Shown here: piece after piece, positions 45,812 through 54,938 of the stretch
How positions within the stretch are numbered: position 1 is the first letter of the stretch
Layout: the number at the start of each line of letters is the position of its first letter
From: Halalkalibacter sp. APA_J-10(15)
GTDB lineage: Bacteria; Bacillota; Bacilli; Bacillales; Bacillaceae_D
Assembly (NCBI RefSeq): GCF_023017105.1
Contig: NZ_JALKEV010000001.1
Location: 310,001 to 374,000, forward strand
Direction of reading: 5' to 3'
DNA length: 64,000 bases
Notes under the pieces: model-generated
The model's database searches: none
What the model was told of the DNA's origin: nothing
What the model saw: the letters and a program-made list of their open reading frames with translations, nothing else
Translations under genes and position numbers: made by a program

Positions 45812-47269
45812 TTGAATAACTCATTAAAAAGTAAAGCTGTAAAAGGTATAAAATGGACAAGCATAAATACTGTTTTTAACTCGTTTAGTTATCCGGTATA
45901 TCAGGTTATACTTGCATTGTTATTAATCCCACATGAATTTGCTTATATAGCAATTATAAGTCTATTTGTTACTCTCTCTGTAATGATAAATAACTTAGGT
46001 GTTGGAGAAGCTGTTATACAAAAAGATAATGTGACTTCTAACCAATTGTCATCCCTATTCTATTTTAGCGTCATTGCTTCTTTGATCCTTGCTAGTCTAA
46101 TGTATTTGTTGACCCCTTTTATTGAAAGTTATTACTCTCTTGATAATTTAGAAACAATTTTAAAATTTGTAATTATAACTATTGTTTTGAATGGCTCTAC
46201 AAGTTTATTTAGAGTATGTCTGCAAAAAAACCTTTTATTTAAAGAGTATTCATTAATACAAATTTCGAAGTTAGCAACAGATATGGTGGTTACTGTAATA
46301 TTTATATTGTTAGGTCATGGTGTTTTTGGATATGTGTATGGTACGGTTATATCTACTGCTCTAAATGCTATTTTATTAACAATTTTTGCTTTAAAGAGAA
46401 CAGAAATGAAAATTTTACTACATTTTAGTCTTAAAGATGTAATGCCATTTTTAAACTTTGGAATTTCTATTTCTTTGAAAAAGATTTTAACTGAAGTTAG
46501 TCATCGTATTGATGAAGTATTAATTGGTGGTATGTTAACTCCAGAAATTCTAGGTGTTTACTTCTTTGGGAAGAATCTAATTATGCATTTGCGTATATTG
46601 ATTACTAATACATTTGGACAAGTGCTGTTTCCAGTATTCTCGAAAATTAAATCGGATATAGTAAAGATGAAAGAAGTATATAATAAAGTTTCATATTTTG
46701 TTGCAATGATTGCATTTCCAATTTTTGTAGGAGTCGCTTTAACAGCCCATCTATTTATACCAATTATTTTTGGAGATGAATGGATTGGAAGTGTTAGTGT
46801 AATAAGAGTTTTGTCATTAGCCATGATCTTCCTTGTATTAACAGCGAATATAGCTACCTCATTGCTGTATTCAGTTAATAAACCAGGATTAGTGCTTATT
46901 CTCGATATAATAACCACTGTAATATATATTGTTAGCCTAGTACTATGGGGTGAGAATGGACTTTTAGTGATATTATCACTATATTCACTATATATAATTA
47001 TGAAGACAATTTTGTTACAATATTTTGTAAGTAAAGAATTGAGTTATAGTATTTTCCATTACGTATTTCAAATGAATAAACTAGTAGTATCGACTATTAT
47101 TATGTCTATAGTTATCCTTGGAATACAAACGTTATTGACCTCAAATAGTCAATTACTACAATTAATAATTTCTGTAATATCTGGTGTGATAACCTATATT
47201 ATAATTCAACTAATTATTGACAGGCGAAATAGCAAGTTGTTACTTAATATGCTTTTAAAGAAGGTATAA
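45812..47269 (+). CDS. Wzx-type polysaccharide flippase (MOP family)
   Basis: Membrane transporter of 485 aa with 12-14 hydrophobic segments, moving lipid-linked repeat units across the membrane. The N-terminus (KAVKGIKWTSINTVFNSFSYPVYQVILALLLIPHEFAYIAI... NLGVGEAVIQ) is typical of the lipopolysaccharide-biosynthesis branch of the MOP superfamily. Translation probably starts at TTG 45812. With the polymerase at 42540 it completes a Wzy-dependent pathway. Strongly AT-rich coding sequence. Confidence 0.9.
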   Translation: MNNSLKSKAVKGIKWTSINTVFNSFSYPVYQVILALLLIPHEFAYIAIISLFVTLSVMINNLGVGEAVIQKDNVTSNQLSSLFYFSVIASLILASLMYLLTPFIESYYSLDNLETILKFVIITIVLNGSTSLFRVCLQKNLLFKEYSLIQISKLATDMVVTVIFILLGHGVFGYVYGTVISTALNAILLTIFALKRTEMKILLHFSLKDVMPFLNFGISISLKKILTEVSHRIDEVLIGGMLTPEILGVYFFGKNLIMHLRILITNTFGQVLFPVFSKIKSDIVKMKEVYNKVSYFVAMIAFPIFVGVALTAHLFIPIIFGDEWIGSVSVIRVLSLAMIFLVLTANIATSLLYSVNKPGLVLILDIITTVIYIVSLVLWGENGLLVILSLYSLYIIMKTILLQYFVSKELSYSIFHYVFQMNKLVVSTIIMSIVILGIQTLLTSNSQLLQLIISVISGVITYIIIQLIIDRRNSKLLLNMLLKKV

Positions 47270-47307
47270 AGATGGTATTTAAATGTTAGTGTAAGGGTGT
47301 GTGAAGT

Positions 47308-48318
47308 GTGAATGTTCTTATCACAGGTGCAATCGGTTTTATAGGAATGCATGTTATAAAAAAAATTATAAAAGAGCAGTACAAAGTTATAGGTATTGAC
47401 AACCTAAACGACTACTACGATGTCCAACTAAAAAAAGACCGTCTAAAAGAACTAAACACATATGGAAATTTCACATTTTACGAAGAAGACTTAGCTGATC
47501 GTGAAGCTCTAAATCATTGTTTCGAAAAAGAAAACATCGACATCGTCATCAACCTCGCCGCTCAAGCCGGCGTTCGCTACAGTCTTGAAAACCCACATGC
47601 TTACGTTGATTCGAATGTCGTAGGCTTTGTGAACATTCTAGAAGCATGCCGTCATCATAAGGTGAAGCATTTAATCTATGCTTCTTCTAGCTCTGTCTAC
47701 GGGGCGAATGTGAAGATGCCGTTTTCGACTTCTGATGAGGTGAATCATCCTGTTAGCTTGTATGCGGCGACGAAGAAGTCGAATGAGCTAATGGCTCATA
47801 CGTATAGCCATTTGTATAACATCCCGACGACTGGACTTCGCTTCTTCACGGTATATGGTCCATGGGGGCGTCCGGATATGGCGTATTTCTCATTTACGAA
47901 GAACATTGTCGAAGGTAAGACGATTAAAGTGTTTAACAATGGTGAGATGATGCGTGATTTCACGTATATTGATGATATCGTTGATGGGATTGTGCGCTTG
48001 CTTGATAAGCCACCAAAGGCTGATCCGAATTGGAATCGTGAGGAGCCGAATGCGAGCTCTAGCTATGCGCCGTATAAGGTGTACAACATTGGGAACAATC
48101 AGCCTGTGAAGCTTATGGACTTCATTGAGACGTTAGAGAAGCATCTTGGAATTGAGGCGAAGAAGGAATTTCTGCCAATGCAGCCTGGTGATGTGAAGGC
48201 GACGTATGCGGATATTGATGAGCTTCAGAATGATACAGGCTTCAAGCCATCTACGACTATTGACGAAGGTCTAAAGAAGTTTGTTGAATGGTACAAAGAC
48301 TATTATAATGTGAAGTAA
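47308..48318 (+). CDS. UDP-glucuronate 4-epimerase-like SDR enzyme
   Basis: Cytoplasmic 336-aa epimerase of the CapI/LspL type, turning UDP-glucuronate to UDP-galacturonate. Nucleotide motif ITGAIGFIGMHV (usual third position Ala is Ile), DNLNDYYDVQLKKDRL, NLAAQAGVRYSLENPHAYVDSN, SSSVYG, the YAATKKSNE active-site pair and FFTVYGPWGRPDMA. GTG start at 47308. It fits Ugd and GalU downstream: UDP-Glc to UDP-GlcA to UDP-GalA. The first about 100-300 bases are AT-rich like the cassette before it, the rest like the genes after it, suggesting a recombination join within the gene. Confidence 0.92.
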   Translation: MNVLITGAIGFIGMHVIKKIIKEQYKVIGIDNLNDYYDVQLKKDRLKELNTYGNFTFYEEDLADREALNHCFEKENIDIVINLAAQAGVRYSLENPHAYVDSNVVGFVNILEACRHHKVKHLIYASSSSVYGANVKMPFSTSDEVNHPVSLYAATKKSNELMAHTYSHLYNIPTTGLRFFTVYGPWGRPDMAYFSFTKNIVEGKTIKVFNNGEMMRDFTYIDDIVDGIVRLLDKPPKADPNWNREEPNASSSYAPYKVYNIGNNQPVKLMDFIETLEKHLGIEAKKEFLPMQPGDVKATYADIDELQNDTGFKPSTTIDEGLKKFVEWYKDYYNVK

Positions 48319-48340
48319 CTAATAGCCCCTTTTCTATTAT

Positions 48341-48388
48341 GAAGGGCACTGAAGAAGTTTGATTTATGAACTTTTTTGGTGCCCTCCT
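48341..48388 (+). repeat. CACTGAAGAAGT hairpin inside the polysaccharide operon
   Basis: GGGCACTGAAGAAGTT (48343-48358) pairs with AACTTTTTTGGTGCCC (48369-48384) with one T-T mismatch and one G-T pair. Member of the dispersed hairpin family, here between two genes of the same direction; possible internal terminator. Confidence 0.7.
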
Positions 48389-48428
48389 ATTATGAAGAGG
48401 GGCATTATTACAGATAGGAGTGTGTGGT

Positions 48429-49316
48429 ATGAAAGTTCGTAAAGCGATTATTCCAGCTGCGGGATTAGGTACTCGTTTTTTACCAGCAACGAAGGCACAG
48501 CCGAAGGAAATGCTCCCGATTGTCGATAAGCCGACAATCCAGTATATTGTAGAAGAAGCGATCGCATCAGGTATTGAGGACATTATTATCGTCAGTGGCC
48601 GAAGCAAGCGGGCGATTGAGGATCATTTTGATAAATCGTATGAGCTAGAAGAGACGTTGTTGAAGAAAGGGAAGATGGCTTTACTGGATGAAGTGACGTC
48701 GATTTCAAACATGGCGAATATCCATTACATTCGTCAAAAGGAAGCGTTAGGCCTTGGTCATGCGATTGCATGTGCGAAGTCATTTATCGGTGATGAGCCG
48801 TTTGCTGTGCTGCTAGGGGATGATATCGTTCAATCGGAGAAGCCGTGCCTGCAGCAGCTGATGGAGGTGTTTGATCGTTATCAATCGTCTGTCGTTGGGG
48901 TTCAGCCTGTTGCTAAGCAGGATGTATCGAAATACGGGATTATTGCTCCGAAGGGACAGGAGGTTGAGTCAGGTGTCATTCATACGCAATCGTTAGTCGA
49001 GAAGCCGAAGCCAGAGGAGGCGCCTTCTCAATATGCGATTATGGGTCGTTATGTACTACGACCTGAAATCTTTGATATTCTTGAAACGTTACCACCTGGT
49101 GCAGGTGGAGAGATTCAATTAACGGATGCGATTAATACGTTAACAGAAGAGCAAGCGGTTCTTGCTTATCACTTTGCTGGCGTGCGTTATGATGTAGGTG
49201 ATAAGTTTGGCTTCTTGAAGGCGACGTTGGACTTTGCCTTACAGCGTGAGGATTTACGTGATGATGTGAGACGTTATTTAGCTGAGACGTTAGAGAATGA
49301 AGCGGTGAACAAGTAA
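48429..49316 (+). CDS. galU: UTP-glucose-1-phosphate uridylyltransferase
   Basis: Makes UDP-glucose from UTP and glucose 1-phosphate. The 295-aa protein begins [43 protein letters not shown] with the nucleotide-binding signature, and has [25 protein letters not shown] (metal Asp) and VEKP. ATG 48429 is eight bases behind AGGAG; GTG 48420 overlaps that site. It feeds Ugd and, through it, the epimerase at 47308. Equivalent to GtaB/YngB of Bacillus. Confidence 0.95.
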   Translation: MKVRKAIIPAAGLGTRFLPATKAQPKEMLPIVDKPTIQYIVEEAIASGIEDIIIVSGRSKRAIEDHFDKSYELEETLLKKGKMALLDEVTSISNMANIHYIRQKEALGLGHAIACAKSFIGDEPFAVLLGDDIVQSEKPCLQQLMEVFDRYQSSVVGVQPVAKQDVSKYGIIAPKGQEVESGVIHTQSLVEKPKPEEAPSQYAIMGRYVLRPEIFDILETLPPGAGGEIQLTDAINTLTEEQAVLAYHFAGVRYDVGDKFGFLKATLDFALQREDLRDDVRRYLAETLENEAVNK

Positions 49317-49341
49317 ATAGATGAAGGAAGTGGAAACGAAG

Positions 49342-50508
49342 ATGAAAATTACGATTGCTGGTACTGGATACGTGGGTCTCTCAAATGCCGTGCTACTTGC
49401 TCAGCATAATGAGGTTGTGGCACTTGATATTGTCCAAGAAAAGGTTGATATGATTAACAACCGTCGTTCGCCGATTGTTGATCAGGAGATTGAGGATTTT
49501 CTTGCGACGAAGGAGTTAAACTTAACGGCGACGACGAACAATGAAGAAGCGATTCAAGGTGCGGACTTTGTCTTGATCTCAACGCCAACGAACTATGATC
49601 CGGATCAAAATTATTTCGATACGAGTACGGTCGAGACGGTCATTCAAAACGTGTTGGCGGTTAATCAGGATGCGGTGATGGTCATTAAATCAACGGTTCC
49701 TGTTGGTTATACAGAGTCTGTCAGAGAGAAGTTCCAGACAGAGAATATTATCTTCTCACCTGAATTTCTACGTGAGGGTAAGGCGCTTTATGACAACTTA
49801 TATCCTTCTCGTATTGTCGTTGGTGAACGCTCTGAGCGTGCTGAGACGTTCGCGAATCTATTAGTTGAGGGTGCGATTAAAGAGGGTATTGATGTTCTTT
49901 TTACCGATTCAACCGAAGCAGAGGCGATTAAGCTCTTTGCCAATACATACTTAGCGATGCGTGTCGCGTTCTTTAATGAACTCGATTCGTATGCGGAAGT
50001 AAGAGGTCTGAATACTCAGCAAATCATTGATGGTGTCGGTCTTGATCCGAGAATTGGGACGCACTATAACAATCCTTCGTTCGGCTATGGCGGCTACTGC
50101 TTACCAAAGGATACGAAGCAGCTACTTGCGAACTATGAGGACGTACCGAATAACATTATGGCAGCCATTGTTGATGCGAACCGGACACGTAAGGATCATG
50201 TCGCTGAGATGATTCTAAATCGTAAGCCAAAGGTCGTCGGTATTTACCGTCTGACAATGAAGATGGATTCCGATAACTTCAGACAATCAGCGATCCAAGG
50301 CGTCATGAAGCGCATTAAGGCGAAGGGTGTCGACGTTGTCGTGTATGAGCCGTCGTTCCCTGAGGATGAATTTTATAATTCGAAGGTGTACAGTGACTTT
50401 GACGCATTTAAGGATGTTTGTGATGTGATCGTGGCGAATCGTCTGTCCGATGAGCTGAAGGAAGTAGAGGAAAAGGTGTATACGAGAGATTTGTATGCGC
50501 GGGATTGA
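49342..50508 (+). CDS. ugd: UDP-glucose 6-dehydrogenase
   Basis: Oxidises UDP-glucose twice to UDP-glucuronate with NAD. The 388-aa protein has [62 protein letters not shown], the substrate Lys/Asn region and catalytic Cys in [15 protein letters not shown]. It belongs to the short, about 390-aa group (as in many capsule loci). Start ATG 49342 follows AAGGAAGTGG; ATG 49321 is in frame but lacks a site. Last gene of the locus; a terminator follows. Confidence 0.95.
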   Translation: MKITIAGTGYVGLSNAVLLAQHNEVVALDIVQEKVDMINNRRSPIVDQEIEDFLATKELNLTATTNNEEAIQGADFVLISTPTNYDPDQNYFDTSTVETVIQNVLAVNQDAVMVIKSTVPVGYTESVREKFQTENIIFSPEFLREGKALYDNLYPSRIVVGERSERAETFANLLVEGAIKEGIDVLFTDSTEAEAIKLFANTYLAMRVAFFNELDSYAEVRGLNTQQIIDGVGLDPRIGTHYNNPSFGYGGYCLPKDTKQLLANYEDVPNNIMAAIVDANRTRKDHVAEMILNRKPKVVGIYRLTMKMDSDNFRQSAIQGVMKRIKAKGVDVVVYEPSFPEDEFYNSKVYSDFDAFKDVCDVIVANRLSDELKEVEEKVYTRDLYARD

Positions 50509-50518
50509 TTTTGTTCTT

Positions 50519-50555
50519 AAGCTGAGGGAATAGAGCACCCCTCAGCTTTTTGAAT
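50519..50555 (+). terminator. Terminator of the polysaccharide operon
   Basis: AAGCTGAGGG (50519-50528) and CCCTCAGCTT (50539-50548), a perfect 10-bp stem with 10-nt loop, followed by TT and T-rich DNA. Confidence 0.9.
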
Positions 50556-50635
50556 TTTATTATCAGAATTTTCTGCTATTAATGGAGTTTTATTTGAACT
50601 GACTCGTTTCAGAGTGATTGGATTCTCTCCTCACA

Positions 50636-50660
50636 GTAGACTTACCTAGATTAAGTCTAC
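50636..50660 (-). terminator. Hairpin overlapping the stop of the BstA/YfiT gene
   Basis: GTAGACTTA (50636-50644) and TAAGTCTAC (50652-50660), 7-nt loop. It covers the stop codon of the minus-strand gene; there is no T-run, so termination is uncertain. Confidence 0.45.
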
Positions 50661-51175
50661 CAACCTAAGCGCTGACGAAGTGAAGTTATATGTGCCACAT
50701 GATGACGTCCGTGCCAAGCATAGATTCCGATATTTTTGCTCAGCTTCACAGCGCCTGTCTCAGGGTGATGGAAAGTTCTATCTAGCTCCTCCGGTGTCAG
50801 TGATCGCAACAAATACCCCCATCGATGGTGCAGTGATTCGATCAGATTTAAGGAAACGTCGATTGTTAAGTCTGAATCAGGAAGCTCTGCCCATTTTCCT
50901 TCATCGTATAATGCAATTGTTGGATGGTTCTCAGTGAGGGCTAACTTAAACCGCATGTAGCTATTAAGGTGGCTGTCAGCAATATGGTGGACGACTTGGC
51001 GAACAGTCCATCCACCAGGCCTGTATATTGTATCTAATTGCTTGTCATCTAAATCTTTCACGGTTGCGTTTAATTCAATTGGAAGGTCTTCAATCTCCTG
51101 TATCCATTTTTCTAATACATCAGCTGTAGGATCACCTTCAAATTGAAACGTTCCAATAGGATAACGTAAGTCCAT
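50657..51175 (-). CDS. bstA: DinB-fold bacillithiol transferase / YfiT family metal-dependent protein
   Basis: A 172-aa four-helix DinB-superfamily protein; the YfiT/BstA branch transfers bacillithiol to small electrophiles. It starts [14 protein letters not shown], has [23 protein letters not shown] (first metal His) and the C-terminal [24 protein letters not shown] (two more His), which give the three-His nickel/zinc site. GGAGTGATTT precedes the ATG. Stand-alone gene convergent with ugd. The family assignment is firm, the exact reaction less so. Confidence 0.88.
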   Translation of the reverse strand: MDLRYPIGTFQFEGDPTADVLEKWIQEIEDLPIELNATVKDLDDKQLDTIYRPGGWTVRQVVHHIADSHLNSYMRFKLALTENHPTIALYDEGKWAELPDSDLTIDVSLNLIESLHHRWGYLLRSLTPEELDRTFHHPETGAVKLSKNIGIYAWHGRHHVAHITSLRQRLGW

Positions 51176-51386
51176 CTAAATCACTCCTTTTCTCATGAGT
51201 TTTTAATATGAATCTATTTTATCACGAAAGGTCTTAATTGATAGGGGGAGGAGATTGATAATTGACTGACGAGCCATTAATCAAAGATTCTATTTGACTG
51301 AAAGAAATTCTCTATGTTCGCCTAGCCCATTACCATCATTTGTTATACAATTTAATAGAACATACGTTTCTTATAGGGGTGATAAA

Positions 51387-52182
51387 ATGATAGATCATGA
51401 CCGATTATTTAAAGAAGTGCTAACGACCTTTTTTGAAGAGTTTATACTGCTGTTCTACCCCAAGTGTATGAAGCTGTTCGTTTTGACGATGTCCGCTTTC
51501 TCTCCGAGGAGCTCTACACAGATGTCACTGTTGGAGAGAAATACCGCGTTGACCTGTTAGTTGAGACGACGTTGAAGGAAGAGAAAGCTCTCACCTTAAT
51601 TCACATGTAGAAACAATTCAATGAACGGATGTTTATTTATTTCAGCCGCTTGTACGAGAAATACCGCCGCCCGATTCTCCCGATTGCCCTTTTCACCTAC
51701 GAGATGAACCGCACGGAACCAATATCCTTCAATTTCAATTCTTAAAACTAGAACTGCGAAAAGAGAACTGGCGTGATTATATTCGCGCAGAGAATCCCGT
51801 CGCAGCGGCTTTTTTAGCAAAGATGGGGTATACTAAAGAGGAGAGAATACAAGTAAAGAAGGAATTTCTACGCATGTTAGTTAGAATGGGAATCGACGAA
51901 GCGAAGCAAACACTCCTCACAGGATTTTTCGAAACATACTTACCACTAACCGAAGCCGAAGAAACTCAACTTATAAATGAGGTGAAACAAATGAACAAGA
52001 AGGAAGGAGATAAGATCATGGAAGTGATGGTGTCGTATGAGCGGTGAGGGTTAGAGAAAGGAATGGAGAGGGGAATAGAGAAAGGCAAACTAGAAATGGT
52101 ACGGAATCTACTACGGGAGGGCGTGGATGTTAATATGGTCGTGCGTGTGTCGGAGTTGTCGGGGATGTTGTTGAGAGGCTAG
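51387..52182 (+). pseudogene. Degraded Rpn-family nuclease/transposase-like gene
   Basis: Pieces of one protein are spread over different frames: MIDHDRLFKEVLTTFFEEFILLFYP (51387 on), then after a frameshift near 51461 VYEAVRFDDVRFLSEELYTDVTVGEKYRVDLLVETTLKEEKALTLI, a TAG stop at 51608, NERMFIYFSRLYEKYRRPILPIALFTYE, a second shift near 51715 to FLKLELRKENWRDYIRAENPVAAAFLAKMGYTKEERIQ, a TGA at 52045 and a tail LEKGMERGIEKGKLE. The full protein would be a Rpn/PD-(D/E)XK family member common in Bacillaceae. At least two frameshifts and two stops make it non-functional. Confidence 0.88.
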
Positions 52183-52199
52183 TATCAGAGATTGAAAGG

Positions 52200-52440
52200 G
52201 AGTCGTGAAAATAGAATGAGTAGAGGAACGAGGGAGCGCATGGTTCAGAAAGGGAATCCTCATTCCGCTAAAGCGAGGAAATCATAGGAGACAACATAGA
52301 AATGTACTCGACGTTCCGTTAATAGGAGGGAAAGTGCATGAAATGTAGCGGAAAAGAAGAAATAAAGGAACGAGGGGAACGTAAAGGCTGGAAATCGGGT
52401 GGGATGGGAGAAATAGCGGAAAGAGGAACCGCATAGAAGG
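52200..52440. repeat. Degraded AAATAGCGGAA-type repeats
   Basis: Worn copies of the dispersed element: GTAGAGGAACGAGG near 52212, CCTCATTCCGCTA at 52257-52269, GACGTTCCGTTAAT near 52309, GAAATAAAGGAACGAGGGGAACG near 52359-52381, and GAAATAGCGGAAAGAGGAACC at 52411-52431. Both orientations of the motif occur. No gene is seen here; the next coding start is at 52591. Confidence 0.65.
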
Positions 52441-52590
52441 AAAGGTCAAACAAACAAGCTCGATTTGCACTTGCAGGAATGATCAACGAAAGAAAAAGAT
52501 GGATGTGAACTACTTCACCGAGAAGTTCTTAATGTTAAAATTGGCGATAGAAGCGAAGAGATTAAGACTGAACATACTAGATTAAAATGA

Positions 52591-53370
52591 TTGAGTATAG
52601 CTCGAACAACAACTCCAAAAAAGGATGATGTCAAATTGAAATCATATATCATAAAAATCGAACTAGACGGATCGGACCCTCTAATATGGCGTAGAGTGAT
52701 TATGCCAGCAGGAGCAACATTTAAAAGGCTTCATGATGTTATTCAGAATGTGACTAATTTCCAGAGCGGCTATCCAAATTTGGATTATCATCTGTATGAA
52801 TTCCATCTTCCAGAGCAGAACAAAATCGTCACAAATAATGAAGAGGCTTACCTTGAACATCAGCACTATAAAAAGAATAAAGCAATGTATGAGCAGCGGC
52901 TAAAAGAGATATCATCAGATATACTGAAATTTGAGAAGCGTCACCAGGAAAGGTTAAAAGTTGAAGTTCGTAAACCTACGGGATTAAAGATCGATGATTA
53001 TGTTGAGAAGCATACTGAAATTAGATATAGCTATGACTTAGGTGATGATTGGCATTTTATCATTAAGCTTGAGGAAACGGTGGATGACTATTATTTTGGA
53101 TTTCCGACACTCCTTGATGGTGCAGAAACCGCACCGCCTGAAGATGTCGGCGGGATTTATCGGTTTTATGAGTTTCAGGAGGCTTATCAAGACCCGAAGC
53201 ATCCCGAACATGAGGATATGAGAGCATGGGCGGAAGGGATGGATTATAGAGAATTTGACCCTGACTGGATTAATGAGAGGTTGAAAGCGATTAGTTATAA
53301 AAAGACCGAGTGGGACAAGGTTAACCACGAAAGGTATATCGTGATTGAAGATAAGTATAGGAAGAGATGA
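52591..53370 (+). CDS. Plasmid pRiA4b ORF-3 family protein
   Basis: A 259-aa protein with the PRiA4_ORF3 domain (PF07929): YIIKIELDGSDPLIWRRVIMPAGATFKRLHDVIQNVTNF at the start, IRYSYDLGDDWHFIIKLEE and ETAPPEDVGGIYRFYEFQEAYQDPKHPEHEDM later; between them lies a charged, probably coiled insertion (residues 90-140). The family is widespread on mobile and chromosomal DNA but has no established function. The frame starts at TTG 52591 without a good ribosome site; a later TTG (L at residue 16) is possible. The nearby broken gene and repeats mark accessory DNA. Confidence 0.8.
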   Translation: MSIARTTTPKKDDVKLKSYIIKIELDGSDPLIWRRVIMPAGATFKRLHDVIQNVTNFQSGYPNLDYHLYEFHLPEQNKIVTNNEEAYLEHQHYKKNKAMYEQRLKEISSDILKFEKRHQERLKVEVRKPTGLKIDDYVEKHTEIRYSYDLGDDWHFIIKLEETVDDYYFGFPTLLDGAETAPPEDVGGIYRFYEFQEAYQDPKHPEHEDMRAWAEGMDYREFDPDWINERLKAISYKKTEWDKVNHERYIVIEDKYRKR

Positions 53371-53404
53371 ATGTATGATTTCGTGCAGTATCCTAAAATG
53401 ATAG

Positions 53405-53725
53405 TTGAAAAGGGGAAAGTTCAATGAAGTATTCAGAAATAGAGTACATAAGCTACTGAAAGCCAAGGACTTAAGCTTGGAAGAACAAATAAAGGCTATC
53501 ATCTTAAACTTTATCAGAACGATTCATCTTAATAATCAAAACTTTATTGATACTTCCTATAAATCAGAGTTTTTCGGCGAACTGCCGATGACTTTCCTAA
53601 AACATGAAGGTCAAGTGAAGGGACTGATTACTGTAAAAGTGAATGGAGAAGTAAGGAAGTTTGTATTCAATGATCAGGGTTACGAAGAGATAGAATTATT
53701 GCTACAGCTCATTGAAGAAAAATAG
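53405..53725 (+). CDS. Hypothetical protein
   Basis: A 106-aa product I do not recognise: a helical basic N-terminus (VHKLLKAKDLSLEEQIKAIILNFIRTIHL) followed by a beta-rich part (GELPMTFLKHEGQVKGLITVKVNGEVRKFVFNDQGYEEIELLLQL). The start is odd. TTG 53405 is weakly supported, while the strong site AAAAGGGGAAAG precedes ATG 53424 in another frame that stops after 11 codons, so the 5' end may be frameshifted. Composition is coding-like and the C-terminus is a clean end. Function unknown. Confidence 0.5.
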   Translation: MKRGKFNEVFRNRVHKLLKAKDLSLEEQIKAIILNFIRTIHLNNQNFIDTSYKSEFFGELPMTFLKHEGQVKGLITVKVNGEVRKFVFNDQGYEEIELLLQLIEEK

Positions 53726-53780
53726 TAACAATCACGTTGGCCTATTAGATTGCTCTCTCATTTGTGCCATACACACTTCA

Positions 53781-54269
53781 TTATCTGAATGTCCGTTCGA
53801 TTAACCGATCTGAAAACCGCACGATACAATACGACGTCCGCTGCATTTGTTTTTCAAGTGTCGCATAGGAAATCGGTAAGGTCAGCTCTTTGTAGTTATG
53901 GAATGTAACCATAGATTCGTTGACTTTGTTTGGGTGGCGATGAATCGATTTAATGTGATAGTAGAAGATCCATGCACATTCGTATAGCTTCGGTGAGTGG
54001 GTCGGAAAGGCATAAATGTGATCGAGTGGATGAATGGGGATCGGGATTTTGTGTTGAATGCCTGTCTTGTGAATGACAGCTGCTCGTCGCCCCTCATAAT
54101 CAGCTCCTCCTTCTAGGCATGCCTCTTTAATTAATGAAAGCATCGATTGTTTCACATGGAGGATGTCATTTCGCTCCCAAACGATTGTGTCACATTCGAT
54201 GTGATGGGCAGGTAGTAGGGCAATCGTGTCTTGTGTGATTTCGTAATCGTTTACAATGGATGGGGTCAT
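53781..54269 (-). CDS. comK: ComK-like competence transcription factor (short C-terminus)
   Basis: A 162-aa ComK homologue, the master activator of DNA-uptake genes in Bacillus. It aligns with ComK from the start (YEITQDTIALLP against YEVNGATIAVLP), through DYEGRRAA, HKIPIPIHPLDHIYAFPT, CAW, VTFHNYKELTLPISYATLEKQMQRT and FSDRLIERT. It ends there, about 30 residues before the B. subtilis end, so the C-terminal tail with the FMLYP motif bound by the MecA adaptor is missing. An XRE regulator gene lies upstream in the same direction. It may be unregulated by MecA, or a non-activating relic. Confidence 0.85.
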   Translation of the reverse strand: MTPSIVNDYEITQDTIALLPAHHIECDTIVWERNDILHVKQSMLSLIKEACLEGGADYEGRRAAVIHKTGIQHKIPIPIHPLDHIYAFPTHSPKLYECAWIFYYHIKSIHRHPNKVNESMVTFHNYKELTLPISYATLEKQMQRTSYCIVRFSDRLIERTFR

Positions 54270-54353
54270 TGGAATGGCTCCTTTTTGAGTGGGTTGGTTT
54301 GTAGTGGTGTTTGAAAGTGGGGTTTTATAAGGAAGTAGAGTCGTGCAGATTGT

Positions 54354-54400
54354 TCGGATTAGCGCATCCTTTTTGGATGGTGAATGAAGTGCTAATCCGA
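54354..54400 (-). terminator. Nested hairpin between the XRE and comK genes
   Basis: Outer arms TCGGATTAGC (54354-54363) and GCTAATCCGA (54391-54400), inner arms CATCC/GGATG (54365-54379) with a T5 loop. It covers the stop codon of the XRE gene. There is no T-run on the minus strand, so it could be an attenuator or an operator as well as a terminator. Confidence 0.55.
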
Positions 54401-54667
54401 TCGATGGATATTCATCGTAGGGTATACTCGATTGTATGCATCGTTTGTTAGCTCATGTGGGTGTGAGAGGTCTAGGCCCTTGGCAAGTTTTGCTTGCATG
54501 AAGCTGGTCATACTTGTTTTGCCTCGTTCAATATTCGAGAGATGATTGCGACTTATATTGGCATACTCTGCTAACTCTTCAAGGGTGAAGCCACGTTCTG
54601 TTCGTAGTAGGCGAACGCGTTGACCAATATGGCGTTCGAGCTTCTCCTTAAATGGATCCTTTCCCAT
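54392..54667 (-). CDS. XRE family transcriptional regulator
   Basis: A 91-aa DNA-binding protein consisting of a Cro/C1-type helix-turn-helix (IGQRVRLLRTERGFTLEELAEYANISRNHLSNIERGKTSMTSFMQAKLAKGL, about residues 15-67) and a short tail. GGAAGACAACCAT precedes the ATG. It lies about 120 bp upstream of comK on the same strand, so it may control it, or itself through the hairpin at its own end (inference). No phage genes are around. Confidence 0.88.
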   Translation of the reverse strand: MGKDPFKEKLERHIGQRVRLLRTERGFTLEELAEYANISRNHLSNIERGKTSMTSFMQAKLAKGLDLSHPHELTNDAYNRVYPTMNIHRSD

Positions 54668-54856
54668 ATGGTTGTCTTCCTTTTTTTCACCATTATGCAG
54701 TCGCTAGAAGGGAGTCACCATACATTATAGTGGATGTTGTGCCTAATACGAATACAGTTATTACTATCGATATTTCCATATGTCGTTTAATAAAAGGATT
54801 GGGGAATTTAAGCTTCCTGTTGACAATTGTGGGAAGTGGTTTTAAAATAGGAAACA

Positions 54857-54870
54857 AGTAAGCGTTATCA
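54857..54870 (+). promoter_or_regulatory. cre-like site before the LacI-type gene
   Basis: AGTAAGCGTTATCA matches TGWAANCGNTNWCA at 13 of 14 positions (first base A). It lies 9 bp before the palindromic operator at 54879, consistent with catabolite control of the sugar regulon. Confidence 0.5.
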
Positions 54871-54878
54871 TATAAAAA

Positions 54879-54896
54879 ATGAGGTACGAACCTCAT
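54879..54896 (+). promoter_or_regulatory. Operator 1 of the LacI-type repressor
   Basis: ATGAGGTACGAACCTCAT, arms ATGAGGT and ACCTCAT around ACGA, flanked by A and T runs. The same sequence recurs at 55987 and 56041. It is 43 bp before the repressor start codon, consistent with autoregulation. Confidence 0.75.
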
Positions 54897-54938
54897 TTTT
54901 ATATGTGACTATATTAACGAAGAAATGGTGACATATGT

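Noticed and set aside
53038-53502. 154-aa minus-strand open frame across the pRiA4b ORF-3-like gene
   Set aside because: The plus-strand gene in the same place has clear domain motifs; the antisense product has none.
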